Shown here: positions 23,795 through 31,097 of the stretch, in pieces
Layout of the letters: every line of letters begins with the position of its first letter
How positions within the stretch are numbered: the first letter of the stretch is position 1
Assembly (NCBI GenBank): GCA_017452665.1
Contig: JAFTLZ010000056.1
Coordinates: 1 to 32,882, forward strand
Length of the DNA: 32,882 bases
Direction: 5' to 3'
Source: Clostridia bacterium
GTDB taxonomy: Bacteria; Bacillota; Clostridia; Oscillospirales; CAG-272
Notes under the pieces: generated by a model
Databases searched by the model: none
The model's input: the letters and a program-made list of their open reading frames with translations, nothing else
Told to the model about the DNA's origin: nothing
Made by a program: the position numbers and the translations under genes

Positions 23795-24612
23795 TTTTTC
23801 TCTCCTATGTCATACGTAGTGTTGCGGTAGGGCGTACCGATAAAGCCGACCTGCCTGAAGTCCTCAAAATGGTGGCGGATAATATAATCAATGTAGGCAA
23901 CCACCATTTTCGCGGTGTAAATATAACCGATCGGGCTCAGATGCCCCCCAAGGAAAAAGGTATTGCGAAATTCCTGATCGTAAATCGGCGCATATTTCCG
24001 CAAATCCAGAACGTAACAGTTGGAAAACAGCTCTGCAAACTGATACAGCAGCTCCGCTTGTCGGTCGGCAATCTCGCACTTGTGCGGCGTGGTGTCCGGC
24101 GTTTCGTAGGGGAGCGTCATCAAAAAGAATTTTGCATCGGGCTGAATCTCCTTGTAGCGCTGGATAATGGTTGCGTAACAGCCCGCATAGGTTTCCATAT
24201 TGTTTTTCTTCCAATCGGTGGGGCAGACGTCGTTGATAGAACCAATCTCCCAGCCGCGCACAAGCAATTCGTTTACCGCAAGGGCGATGATGTAGCATTG
24301 GCTGGCGTATTCACGGTTCCAAAAGCCCTTGCTGTCGGCAAACCATTCGCAGTATTCCTTCGCGGTCATACCGCCCTTTGAAAAATTGTAGACCTTACTG
24401 CCGCACATCCGCGCAATATACTGCCCCCAGGAGTACTCGTAAAAATCGTGATATCCCTTGGAGCCATCCGCCTTGGTGCTTTCAAATTCGCCGGAGGAGA
24501 GGCTATCTCCCACGCAGGCGATCGTGCGGAAGATGGCACAGTAACCGCCGTCGGAGGGGATGCTGTCCAGCGGCTTTTCATTCGGATCGGGACATAAGAA
24601 CTTATTCATCAT
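23791..24612 (-). CDS. SGNH/GDSL-type hydrolase
   Basis: The 273-aa protein has block I CVGDSLSSGE (Ser37), a Gly block SKGGMTA, an Asn block ALAVNELL and the His block GGHLSPIGY near the C terminus. The Asp usually three residues before that His is not there (the sequence is F-L-G-G-H), so a different acid may be used. No signal peptide is seen, so it is cytoplasmic, likely an esterase or deacetylase on an imported saccharide. GGAG is 7 nt before the first of two adjacent ATGs (24612). It is the first gene of a two-gene operon with the MBL hydrolase. Confidence 0.8.
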   Translation of the reverse strand: MMNKFLCPDPNEKPLDSIPSDGGYCAIFRTIACVGDSLSSGEFESTKADGSKGYHDFYEYSWGQYIARMCGSKVYNFSKGGMTAKEYCEWFADSKGFWNREYASQCYIIALAVNELLVRGWEIGSINDVCPTDWKKNNMETYAGCYATIIQRYKEIQPDAKFFLMTLPYETPDTTPHKCEIADRQAELLYQFAELFSNCYVLDLRKYAPIYDQEFRNTFFLGGHLSPIGYIYTAKMVVAYIDYIIRHHFEDFRQVGFIGTPYRNTTYDIGEKK

Positions 24613-24640
24613 CAAAATTCTCCGTGTTTCTGTAATCAAA

Positions 24641-24655
24641 TCCGCCACTGGCGGA
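24641..24655 (-). promoter_or_regulatory. Perfect 6-bp inverted repeat in the SGNH gene leader
   Basis: TCCGCC-ACT-GGCGGA lies just downstream of the -10 box, about where transcription starts. It may be a repressor site or a 5' RNA stem. No regulator gene is adjacent. Confidence 0.4.
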
Positions 24656-24665
24656 CCGTAGCTTT

Positions 24666-24694
24666 ATTATACCACAGCTTTTGTGATTTGTCGA
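24666..24694 (-). promoter_or_regulatory. Sigma-A promoter of the SGNH/MBL operon
   Basis: Minus strand: TCGACA (24689-24694), a 17-nt spacer, TATAAT (24666-24671). Confidence 0.7.
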
Positions 24695-24722
24695 TGCTTT
24701 TTCCAAAAAAGTGAATTTTGAA

Positions 24723-24747
24723 GGTGATTCACTCCTGCGGAATCACC
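24723..24747 (-). terminator. Possible terminator overlapping the SDR gene end
   Basis: GGTGATTC and GAATCACC form an 8-bp stem with a 9-nt loop spanning the SDR stop codon. Only a loose T-rich stretch follows on the minus strand, so it is a weak candidate. Confidence 0.35.
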
Positions 24748-25508
24748 GGATAGAGCTGAATCATGTTTCCGCCGTCTACCGTCAGCTCCGCACCTGTGGT
24801 GTTGCGCGCGTGTGCGGCAAAATACCAGACCGCATCGGCAATATCTGCTCCGTCCGCAACTTCGCCAAGAGGCGTATAACGTGAGGGAACGTTCGCGTAA
24901 AAATCGGGATTCTTTTCCCAGCGGTCGGTGCGGATCATGCCGGGCAGTACCGCATTGACGCGGATGTTATACTTTCCAAGATCCAAAGCCATTGCGCGCA
25001 TCATCCCCAGCTGTCCGCCCTTGGACGCAGAATAGGCAATGCGGTCGGGAATGGCGCGGTAAGCCGTGTTGGAGTTGACAAATATAATGCTTCCGCCGCC
25101 GTGCTCCTTCATGCGGCGCGCGGCGTGCTCGGAAAGACAAAAATTCCATACCACATTGGTGTTCAGCACGCGCATAAAATCGATCAGCGGACTTTCAAAC
25201 ACCGCCATGCCAAGCCCTTGGTCGGCGGCGTTACATACCAAAGCGTCCACAAAAATACCGTTTGCATCCAGTTCGGCAAACAGATCCGCAACTGCCTGCT
25301 CGTTCACCGTGCGCTCGTCCAAGAGGGAAGTCAGCACGTATCCCGTGATCTGCACGTTCGGAAAGCGAGTGCGGTAAGCCTGTTCCGCTGCCTCCACGCT
25401 TTCTTTTTTTCTGCCGGTAAATATCACGTTCCATCCCTCGGACGCAAATTTTTCTACAATCGCAACGCCTGTGTTGATGCAGGCGCCTGTAATCAGTACT
25501 GTTTTCAT
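24729..25508 (-). CDS. SDR family NAD(P)-dependent oxidoreductase
   Basis: The 259-aa classical short-chain dehydrogenase has the Rossmann glycine motif TGACINTG (7-14), CNAA (92-95), N119, S146, the catalytic YSASK (Tyr159, Lys163) and the ADIADAVWYFA....TGAELTVDGG C-terminal block. TGRK after beta-2 suggests NADP(H) preference (inference). It is the last gene of a three-gene operon with an enolase-superfamily dehydratase and a GH16 protein, 15 nt after GH16, and probably oxidises or reduces a sugar or sugar acid in that path. AAGGAG precedes the ATG. Confidence 0.88.
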   Translation of the reverse strand: MKTVLITGACINTGVAIVEKFASEGWNVIFTGRKKESVEAAEQAYRTRFPNVQITGYVLTSLLDERTVNEQAVADLFAELDANGIFVDALVCNAADQGLGMAVFESPLIDFMRVLNTNVVWNFCLSEHAARRMKEHGGGSIIFVNSNTAYRAIPDRIAYSASKGGQLGMMRAMALDLGKYNIRVNAVLPGMIRTDRWEKNPDFYANVPSRYTPLGEVADGADIADAVWYFAAHARNTTGAELTVDGGNMIQLYPVIPQE

Positions 25509-25523
25509 CGTGTACTCCTTTTA

Positions 25524-26372
25524 TTATACTTCGTCAAATACGCGTACGTAATCGGCAACAAAGCAATCGTTCAGATCTTCCTCGGTAAATTCGGTCGGAA
25601 TTTGCCCCTTTCGATATCCCTTAACCTCGGTGGAAAGCAAAACAAATTGCTCGGTGTGTGACACGGGCGCGGAAGTGCGCGCGGTCTCCTTGCCGTCCAG
25701 ATAAAACACGTAGCCTTCGGGTGACCAATGCAACCCTACGCGGTGATACTCTCCGTCCTCGGCGTAAGGGTAGTGAATCCGCGCCGACTCGGCAAAATCC
25801 TTTCCGTAACCGCCGTAAATGTTGCCCGAGGTCAGCGTCCCATCCACAAAATTCTCGATGATATCGCTCTCTACACCGGACGTGGCAGGGTTGCAGGTGC
25901 TTCCCGTGTTGGGAGATTGAATCCAGAACGCGCTCCACCAAAACGGGCGCTTCTGAAATTTGACGCGTGCCTCGTAGTAGCCGTAACGGTGCATAAATTT
26001 GGGCTTTTGCAAGGATTTAAAGGGCCACAGCTCGATCTCACCCCAAGGGTTGTCGCCAACACTCTTAGCAAGACGGTTTTTGATCGCCCCGTCAAAATCC
26101 AGCTGATCGTAGGTCAAAGCCCCGGTTTGCAGCTGCGCCGAGCAAAGTCTGCCGTCCACCACCACCGGGCGAAAGACCACGTTCCCCTTGCCGTCCAAGG
26201 AGACCCCTTGGTCGGTGTAGGCGTCAAAGCGCACACCCCAAAAGTTCAGCCGATAGCTCCACTTGCTCATGTCCAGCGTGTCACCGTCAAATTCATCGGA
26301 AAAAGCCAGCTTCCATTGCTTGTCTTTGGGCAAAAGACTCGGCTCATGCCTTTCAATTTCAAAATATTGCAT
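25524..26372 (-). CDS. Glycoside hydrolase family 16 protein, no signal peptide
   Basis: The 282-aa protein carries the GH16 catalytic motif ESDIIE (Glu168 nucleophile, Asp170, Glu173 acid/base) after WWSAFWIQSP, with EFDG..LD.SKW near the N terminus and a YHRVGLHWSPEGYVFYLDG strand pair, all usual for the beta-jelly-roll fold. GH16 enzymes cut beta-1,3/1,4 glucans or galactans (laminarin, agar, porphyran, carrageenan). There is no signal peptide, which is unusual, so it would act on imported oligosaccharides. Gaps to the genes on both sides are 15 nt. GAGGA precedes the ATG. The exact polymer cannot be told from sequence alone. Confidence 0.88.
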   Translation of the reverse strand: MQYFEIERHEPSLLPKDKQWKLAFSDEFDGDTLDMSKWSYRLNFWGVRFDAYTDQGVSLDGKGNVVFRPVVVDGRLCSAQLQTGALTYDQLDFDGAIKNRLAKSVGDNPWGEIELWPFKSLQKPKFMHRYGYYEARVKFQKRPFWWSAFWIQSPNTGSTCNPATSGVESDIIENFVDGTLTSGNIYGGYGKDFAESARIHYPYAEDGEYHRVGLHWSPEGYVFYLDGKETARTSAPVSHTEQFVLLSTEVKGYRKGQIPTEFTEEDLNDCFVADYVRVFDEV

Positions 26373-26387
26373 CGATTTTTCCTCATT

Positions 26388-27548
26388 TCAAAAATAAAAT
26401 GCTGTCTTTGCAGGTCTGATGTCGGTCAGCGCCCCCGTGTAGTGGCGCAGATTGTGCTCTGCGTAAGGATGCTTCGGGCACTCCTCCTCATTCAGTTCAA
26501 TTCCAAGTCCGGGGCGGTCTCCGATTTTGATCCGACCGTTTTCATATACCAGATTTTCATCGGTCACGTATCTGCGGTATTCCACGTCGCTGTACATGAT
26601 CTCAAGAATGCAGAAGTTGGGACAGCAAGCGGCAATCTGCAGCGTGGCGGCGTTGGCAATGGGGCCGGACGGGTTGTGCGGCGCAAAGGGAATATAATTC
26701 GCCTCGGCAATGGCGGCAAGCTTTTTCAACTCCATAATGCCGCCTGCGTGCGAGATATCGGGCTGAATGTAATCTGCCGCACGGCGACGGAACAGCTCGT
26801 TGTAATCATAGCGGGTGTACAGGCGCTCTCCGGCTGAGATGGCAACGGGGGATTTTTCCCGCACTGCCGCCAGAGCCTCTAAATTGTTCGGGGGAACCGG
26901 CTCCTCCAAAAACATCGGCTTGAAGGGAGCTACCTCCTGCGCGATCTTGATTCCCGTGGGTACGTCAAAGCGACCGTGCGCCTCAATGAGCAGATCAACC
27001 TCCTCTCTCACAGCTTCCCGCACTGCCGCAATACAGCGGATGGCCTTATTCAGATCCTGATTGGAGATCTGCAAATAGCTCTTTCCAAATGGATCCCACT
27101 TCATGGCAGTTACGCCGCGCTCCACGGCAATTTTTGCTTTCTCGGCAAATTCCTCAGGTTCCTTCGCACCCGCAAACCAGCCGTTGACGTAAATGCGGCA
27201 ATCGTCGTTCACCTTTCCTCCCAAAAGCTGATACACAGGCACGCCCAGATGCTTTCCGAGAATATCCCAAAGCGCCATTTCCACCGCAGAGAGCGCACTC
27301 ATCAATACGGCACCGCCGCGCCAATATGCGTCGCGGTAAATGTCGTGGTAGTGCTTTTCAATCTGCAACGGATCCTTACCCACCAGCGTGCTTTTCAGAT
27401 GCTCGATCGCACCCACCAACGCCTTTTCCTTGTATTCCAGCGTGCCCTCGCCCACACCCGTGATCCCTTCGTCGGTGTAAACCTTCACAAACACCCAGTT
27501 GGTACGAAAGCAATCTACCACAAAGCTTTTGATATCTGTAATTTTCAT
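26388..27548 (-). CDS. Enolase-superfamily sugar-acid dehydratase (galactonate dehydratase-like)
   Basis: The 386-aa protein follows the mandelate-racemase/DgoD plan: N-terminal capping domain with DEGITG.GEGT and YWRGG.VLMSA.S..E.ALWDI.GK, then barrel metal ligands in EAHGRFD (Glu189, His191), EEPVPP (Glu215/216), AGERLYTR (Glu241), QPDISHAGG (Asp264) and the base region APHNPSGPIANAA (His290). E. coli DgoD, from memory, has D-x-H at the first site, so the E-x-H form hints at another substrate. The enzyme probably dehydrates a hexonate or cycloisomerises an anhydro-sugar acid. GGAGG lies 7 nt before the ATG; a longer in-frame start at 27581 lies in the promoter. First gene of the operon. Confidence 0.85.
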   Translation of the reverse strand: MKITDIKSFVVDCFRTNWVFVKVYTDEGITGVGEGTLEYKEKALVGAIEHLKSTLVGKDPLQIEKHYHDIYRDAYWRGGAVLMSALSAVEMALWDILGKHLGVPVYQLLGGKVNDDCRIYVNGWFAGAKEPEEFAEKAKIAVERGVTAMKWDPFGKSYLQISNQDLNKAIRCIAAVREAVREEVDLLIEAHGRFDVPTGIKIAQEVAPFKPMFLEEPVPPNNLEALAAVREKSPVAISAGERLYTRYDYNELFRRRAADYIQPDISHAGGIMELKKLAAIAEANYIPFAPHNPSGPIANAATLQIAACCPNFCILEIMYSDVEYRRYVTDENLVYENGRIKIGDRPGLGIELNEEECPKHPYAEHNLRHYTGALTDIRPAKTAFYF

Positions 27549-27579
27549 AACGCAGCCTCCACAAAAAAGTTCTGCTATC

Positions 27580-27608
27580 ATTATAAATTCATCTGCTCTC
27601 CGTGTCTA
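27580..27608 (-). promoter_or_regulatory. Sigma-A promoter of the dehydratase-GH16-SDR operon
   Basis: Minus strand: TAGACA (27603-27608), a 17-nt spacer, TATAAT (27580-27585). The weaker -35 box fits a promoter that needs the AraC activator. Confidence 0.65.
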
Positions 27609-27631
27609 TCGGAATATTCACATATTTTTTC

Positions 27632-27647
27632 AAAATCTTACGATTTT
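27632..27647. promoter_or_regulatory. Palindromic candidate operator between divergent promoters
   Basis: AAAATC-TTAC-GATTTT is a perfect 6-4-6 palindrome placed between the two -35 boxes (27608 and 27652). GAATATTC (27612-27619) is a second short palindrome. Either could bind the adjacent AraC regulator. Confidence 0.45.
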
Positions 27648-27651
27648 CTAA

Positions 27652-27680
27652 TTGCTTTTTTGCAAATCTTGTGATATAAT
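27652..27680 (+). promoter_or_regulatory. Sigma-A promoter of the araC-type gene
   Basis: TTGCTT (27652-27657), a 17-nt spacer, TATAAT (27675-27680), 32 nt before the ATG. GGAGAGG is the ribosome site. Confidence 0.7.
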
Positions 27681-27712
27681 TGCGATAGTAACGCAAAACG
27701 GAGAGGACAGCC

Positions 27713-28528
27713 ATGAACATTTGCAAATTGACCCACTACGGCATTTTTGATACGCGCCGTGCCTTTGCGGGAAAGAAAAGGACGACCGGGCGGGTCGTGC
27801 CCGAATACGAGATCGAATTTTTTACCACCGCTACGGGAAAGGCTGTTGTCAATCAGCAAACCTACGATATTGACGCAGGCGCATTGCTTTGCGCAAAGCC
27901 GGGGCAGGTGCGTATGAGCGTGTTTGATTTCCGATGCTTTTATCTGCACATCCAATTTGACGGAGATTCCCCCTACCGCACCCTGCTGGATTCACTTCCG
28001 GATTTTTACCGCATCATCGACCGCGCCGTATACGGTAAGCTGTTTGAGGATCTGATCCGCCATCTGCTCTCCGAGGGATATCATCCGGAGTCGGATTACG
28101 TCAACGCAAAGCTGCTGGAGCTGTTCTACTATCTGCGGCGCGACGCTCAGCGCAACCGCAACTATCTGGAGCATTTTCAGCGGCGGAACCAATCCAACCC
28201 GGCAATTCCCGCGGCGGTGGAATGGATCCGCAAAAATTACCACCGCGAGCTGACCCTTGCCGAAATGGCGGGTGTAACCGGATACTCTCCCAATTATTTT
28301 CACCATATTTTCACCTCGGTCATGGGCAAGACCCCACAGCAATATCTGCTGGAGCTGCGCATCCGCCGCGCAAAATACCTGCTGGCGCAATCCGAAAAAT
28401 CCCTCTCGGAAATCGCCTATGAGTGCGGCTTTTCTTCGCAGGCGTATTTTACCGAGCAATTCAAAAAATTCACCTATACCACTCCGGGGCAGTACCGAAA
28501 GCAGAGCATGGAAAAATATCAGCCCTGA
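27713..28528 (+). CDS. AraC family transcriptional regulator
   Basis: The 271-aa protein has an N-terminal cupin-like sensing domain (about 1-150) and the C-terminal double helix-turn-helix of AraC: ELTLAEMAGVTGYSPNYFHHIFTSVMGKTPQQYLLELRIRRAKYLL (first), then SEIAYECGFSSQAYFTEQFKKFTYTTPGQYRK (second, with the GF.s..yF...FKK..G.tP..YR pattern). It is divergent from the dehydratase/GH16/SDR operon and probably activates it in response to a sugar or sugar acid. The next gene downstream has its own promoter, so it is likely monocistronic; no clear terminator is seen after it. Confidence 0.9.
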   Translation: MNICKLTHYGIFDTRRAFAGKKRTTGRVVPEYEIEFFTTATGKAVVNQQTYDIDAGALLCAKPGQVRMSVFDFRCFYLHIQFDGDSPYRTLLDSLPDFYRIIDRAVYGKLFEDLIRHLLSEGYHPESDYVNAKLLELFYYLRRDAQRNRNYLEHFQRRNQSNPAIPAAVEWIRKNYHRELTLAEMAGVTGYSPNYFHHIFTSVMGKTPQQYLLELRIRRAKYLLAQSEKSLSEIAYECGFSSQAYFTEQFKKFTYTTPGQYRKQSMEKYQP

Positions 28529-28562
28529 GCGGAAAATATTTTTCAAATCTTTGATTTTCGCA

Positions 28563-28591
28563 TTGACATACCGCGCGGAAACAAGTATAAT
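28563..28591 (+). promoter_or_regulatory. Consensus sigma-A promoter of the acyl-transfer operon
   Basis: TTGACA (28563-28568), a 17-nt spacer that includes the CCGCGCGG palindrome, TATAAT (28586-28591), 39 nt before the first start. Confidence 0.8.
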
Positions 28592-28630
28592 AATAGGTAA
28601 GACTGGCATCAGAAAGGAAAAATACATCAA

Positions 28631-28858
28631 ATGGAACAGTTGCTTCAAATTTTAAACCGTCTGCATCCCGACGTCGATTTTACCCAGGTGGATGACCTTT
28701 ACGGCGAGGGTGTGCTGGATTCGCTGGATATGGTTCGCCTTGTCACCGAGATCGACCGCGTGTTTGACGTTCGCATTCCCGCCGAGGAGCTGATTCCCGA
28801 AAATTTTCAAAACGCCGAAACGATTTACGCATTGATTGAACGGTTGGACGAGGAATAA
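28631..28858 (+). CDS. Acyl carrier protein, DltC-like
   Basis: The 75-aa acidic protein has the carrier signature G-V-L-D-S-L-D-M-V; Ser31 should take phosphopantetheine. The order of the charged residues and the DSLDMV form resemble D-alanyl carrier protein DltC more than the fatty-acid ACP (usually DSLDTVE). The gene is first in an operon with an MBOAT protein 6 nt downstream, like dltC with dltB, though in reversed order and without dltA in the window. AGAAAGGA precedes the ATG by about 12 nt, longer than normal. Confidence 0.8.
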   Translation: MEQLLQILNRLHPDVDFTQVDDLYGEGVLDSLDMVRLVTEIDRVFDVRIPAEELIPENFQNAETIYALIERLDEE

Positions 28859-28864
28859 ATCCGA

Positions 28865-30451
28865 ATGCTATTTACATCTTTTTCGTTTGTGCTGTTCGCG
28901 GCGCTGACGTTGTTGTTGTACTTCACGGTTCCAAAGCGCGCGCAATGGTGCGTGCTTTTGTGCGCGAGCCTCGGGTTTTACCTGCTTTGCGGCATGGAGT
29001 ACTTCATATTTATCCTATATACCGCCGCCGTGACCTACCTGACTGCATTCCTTTTGCAAAAGCGCGCGGACGCAGAGGACGCCACAGTGGCGGCAAACCG
29101 CGATACCTGGAGCAAGGCGGAGCGCAAATCCTTTCGCGCTGTCGAAAAAAAGAAGCGCTTTCACATTTTGATCGTTGGCTTGCTTCTGGGCTTTGGAATG
29201 CTTGCAGTGCTTAAATATACCGCCTTTGTTCTGGAAGGCGTCAATTCCGTGCTGTCGCTGTTCGGCGGGGAGGTTGGCATCCCCTCGCTGCTCTTGCCGC
29301 TCGGCATCTCGTTTTATACCTTCCAATCCATGGGATACCTGATCGACGTCTACCGCAAAACAGCAAGGGCAGAGCAAAATCCCGCAAAGCTGTTGCTGTT
29401 CGTATCCTTCTTTCCACAGCTTTTGCAGGGGCCCATCAGCCGCTTTGGCGCATTGCATCAACAGTTGATTGCCGCACATCCGTTTGACGCGCTCTGCTTC
29501 CGCTCCGGACTTTTGCGCGTGATGTGGGGATACTTCAAAAAAATGCTGTTGGCTGATACCGCCATGGTTGCCATCAAAACGCTGGTCGAACAATCCGATA
29601 CCTACCGAGGCGTGTACGTCTTTGCGCTGATCCTGCTGTATTCCGCGCAGATTTACGGCGATTTTACCGGAGGCATCGACATCACGGTAGGACTTTCCGA
29701 AATGATGGGTATCCAGCTGACCGAAAACTTCAACCGCCCGTTTTCCTCAAAATCCACAAAAGAGTATTGGAACCGCTGGCACATCACCATGGGCTCATGG
29801 TTTACCGACTACGTCTTTTATCCGCTGTCGGTCTGCCGCCCCATGCAATTGCTCTCCGGGCACGTCTGCGACAAATTGGGCAATGGCTTGGGAATGCGCC
29901 TGCCCGTGTATCTTGCTACCGTTGCCACCTGGTTTTTAACCGGACTGTGGCACGGCGCGGGCTGGAACTTCATCGTCTGGGGGCTGTTGAACTGCCTTGT
30001 CATTCTGGTGTCGCGTGAGCTGGAGCCTCTCTACCGCCGCTTTTACGCCGTCTTCCCACGCCTTGCCAACTCCCGCATCTGGGGCGCTTGGCAGGCAATC
30101 CGTACTTTTTTGCTGATGGGATTGATCCGCAGTCTGGATTGCTACCGCAACGTTGGCCTGACCTTCCGCCTGTGGGGAAGTATGCTGACCGATTGGAACG
30201 TTGGTGAGCTTTTCTCCGGCGGCTTGACATCCTTCGGGCTGTCCGTTGCAGATTGGGCAGTGATCCTTTGCAGTGCAGCGGTGATCTTTGCCGTCAGCCA
30301 CATGGGCAGGGAACAGCCCCTTCGCCATCGCATTGCCAGGATGCCCGTGGCGTGGTGCGCGTGCGTTTGTGCCTTGCTGGTCGCAGTGCTGATTTTCGGC
30401 GCATACGGCATTGGATACGACGCCTCACAGTTCATTTATACGCAATTTTAA
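28865..30451 (+). CDS. MBOAT family membrane O-acyltransferase (DltB/AlgI-like)
   Basis: The 528-aa protein has about 10-12 transmembrane helices and the MBOAT marks: LLPLGISFYTFQSMGYLIDVYR (144-165), FFPQLLQGPI.R (182-193), Y.DFTGGIDI..G (264-276), EYWNRWHIT (300-308) and the catalytic GLWHGAGWNF (His363). DltB and AlgI move an acyl group across or onto the outer surface; the adjacent carrier protein suggests DltB-type transfer from an ACP. Length is above DltB (about 400) and nearer AlgI-type proteins (about 470-520). The likely target is a wall polymer or exopolysaccharide; the acyl group is not known. Confidence 0.9.
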   Translation: MLFTSFSFVLFAALTLLLYFTVPKRAQWCVLLCASLGFYLLCGMEYFIFILYTAAVTYLTAFLLQKRADAEDATVAANRDTWSKAERKSFRAVEKKKRFHILIVGLLLGFGMLAVLKYTAFVLEGVNSVLSLFGGEVGIPSLLLPLGISFYTFQSMGYLIDVYRKTARAEQNPAKLLLFVSFFPQLLQGPISRFGALHQQLIAAHPFDALCFRSGLLRVMWGYFKKMLLADTAMVAIKTLVEQSDTYRGVYVFALILLYSAQIYGDFTGGIDITVGLSEMMGIQLTENFNRPFSSKSTKEYWNRWHITMGSWFTDYVFYPLSVCRPMQLLSGHVCDKLGNGLGMRLPVYLATVATWFLTGLWHGAGWNFIVWGLLNCLVILVSRELEPLYRRFYAVFPRLANSRIWGAWQAIRTFLLMGLIRSLDCYRNVGLTFRLWGSMLTDWNVGELFSGGLTSFGLSVADWAVILCSAAVIFAVSHMGREQPLRHRIARMPVAWCACVCALLVAVLIFGAYGIGYDASQFIYTQF

Positions 30452-30484
30452 TCACCGTTTCGCACCGTACGGAAAGGAGTAACT

Positions 30485-31063
30485 ATGGAAAAACCGAAAA
30501 AGAGCGGTCCCGCAATCTTTATGTACTGTGTCATCGCACTGACGCTGGCGCTGTCTGCGGTCTGCTTCGTGCTATATTATGGTAATATTTTACCGTGGAG
30601 TGCACTTTTGTGGACGGGTATCACGGCGTTTACAATTATGTACCACTTTTGGCTTCGCATTATTCTGGGCAACGTTACCAAGCTCTTTTCCATCCATTAT
30701 CGGCAGGGCTGGTTTCGGGAGCGTCGTTTTGAAAAAAGCCTTTACAAGCTGTTGCGTGTGCGAAAATGGAAGGAAAAGGTGCTGACCTACAACCCCGACT
30801 CCTTTTCGGTCAAAAAACACACCTACGGCGAGATCGCAAACACCATGTGCAAGGCAGAGACCGACCACTGGGTCAACGTCCTCATTTCGCTTTCCACTTT
30901 GTTGTTTGCCATTCCTTGGGGAATGTTCTGGATCTTTCTGGTCACCGCCGTCGCTGCTATTCTGTTTGACGCACAGTTTATCGTGGTACAGCGCTACAAC
31001 CGCCCAACGGTGCTCCGCGTCATGCAAAAGAAAGCCGCAAAATCTGCACGCATTTCTGCATAA
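30485..31063 (+). CDS. CrtO-like acyltransferase-family membrane protein
   Basis: The 192-aa protein has hydrophobic helices at about 12-32, 38-60 and 130-165. The RKWKEK, E-I-A-N-T-M-C-K-A-E-T-D-H-W (116-129) and QRYNRPTVLR (169-178) elements fit the glycosyl-4,4'-diaponeurosporenoate acyltransferase (CrtO) family, whose usual marks are a charged region ending in HW and an N-x-Q-R-Y-N-R-P stretch. A carotenoid role is unlikely with no crt genes here; an acyltransferase acting with the MBOAT protein is more likely. It lies between the MBOAT and SGNH-like genes, 33 nt after the first. Homology is by motif only. Confidence 0.6.
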   Translation: MEKPKKSGPAIFMYCVIALTLALSAVCFVLYYGNILPWSALLWTGITAFTIMYHFWLRIILGNVTKLFSIHYRQGWFRERRFEKSLYKLLRVRKWKEKVLTYNPDSFSVKKHTYGEIANTMCKAETDHWVNVLISLSTLLFAIPWGMFWIFLVTAVAAILFDAQFIVVQRYNRPTVLRVMQKKAAKSARISA

Positions 31064-31097
31064 CTCAGCGGAACAAGAATCAAAAAAGGATATTCGA

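Noticed and set aside
25728..26837. A 369-codon plus-strand frame across GH16 and the dehydratase
   Set aside because: It crosses two well-supported minus-strand genes and the gap between them; it is a shadow.
28631..30451. A standard dlt operon
   Set aside because: dltA is absent, the gene order differs, and the MBOAT protein is longer than DltB.
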